DNA from: Mantis religiosa
Lineage: Eukaryota > Arthropoda > Insecta > Mantodea > Mantidae
Assembly: GCA_030765055.1 (NCBI GenBank)
Contig: CM060950.1
Location: 21,613,903 to 21,677,902 of the forward strand
Length of the DNA stretch: 64,000 nucleotides
Direction of reading: 5' to 3'
Positions 63,971 to 64,000 of the stretch are shown here, piece by piece (the first letter of the stretch is position 1; every line of letters begins with the position of its first letter). The notes under the pieces are model-generated. The model did no database searches. It saw only the letters and a list, made by a program, of their open reading frames with translations, and was not told where the DNA came from. Both the position numbers and the translations under genes were made by a program.

Positions 63971-64000
63971 TATTTATAGTCTGTTTTTCACATTACGTCA

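Overview
This is nuclear DNA of a metazoan, most likely an arthropod and probably an insect. The evidence is spliced GT-AG exons of a mitochondrial/microtubule TPR protein (RMDN1 type), an intronless ribosomal protein S29 copy, several tRNA-derived SINE families, and piggyBac, hAT, Tc1/mariner, pogo/Tigger, Gypsy, LINE and Penelope-like elements (PLEs) in AT-rich sequence. I do not assign a species. There is no bacterial or viral operon structure.

Host genes. Four well-supported minus-strand exons (58398-58539, 56913-57024, 47563-47777, 34667-34900) join in compatible phases to give about 234 residues of a regulator of microtubule dynamics protein 1 (RMDN1/FAM82B) homologue. Its first exon(s) lie to the right of the window and its last about 20 codons were not found. 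Two more minus-strand exon-like segments (24171-24395 and 13453-13564) are open and have good acceptors but I do not recognise them. An intact intronless RPS29 copy of 56 codons sits at 59875-60045.

Everything else is introns and intergenic sequence filled with mobile DNA. From left to right: mariner-type and PLE remnants (1-3.6 kb); an internally deleted piggyBac (6.4-7.4 kb); a defective Gypsy LTR element with a roughly 530-bp GC-rich retroposon inserted in pol (8.1-11.8 kb); a PLE broken by a SINE, a mini-PLE and a LINE (15.0-17.7 kb); a SINE with a 190-bp internal tandem repeat hit by the same 530-bp retroposon (18.1-19.5 kb); a hAT transposon with perfect 8-bp target duplications carrying a PLE within a PLE (20.36-23.99 kb); PLE hairpins (27.4-28.7 kb); a LINE containing a pogo element that itself contains a PLE (31.8-34.4 kb); PLE, mariner and SINE copies (35.4-41.1 kb); Tigger, a solo LTR and a Tc1-like transposon with a SINE hairpin (41.3-44.0 kb); a second solo LTR (45.4 kb); more PLE hairpins, LINE and SINE copies (47-55 kb); an inverted LTR pair (55.5-56.6 kb); a second Tc1-like copy (60.3-61.6 kb); Tigger and PLE fragments at the right edge.

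The most interesting theme is the Penelope-like population. I count more than 20 loci from at least four families. Most are short inverted-repeat (hairpin) copies. At 15 loci I can delimit target-site duplications of 8-15 bp exactly. Many carry a hammerhead-ribozyme-like core (CTGANGA, a 5-7 bp stem II, GAAA). Several otherwise different families share a 3' tail motif near CACTGTNNCTAGCTTC just before the insertion end, and one insertion consists of only the 50-bp tail.
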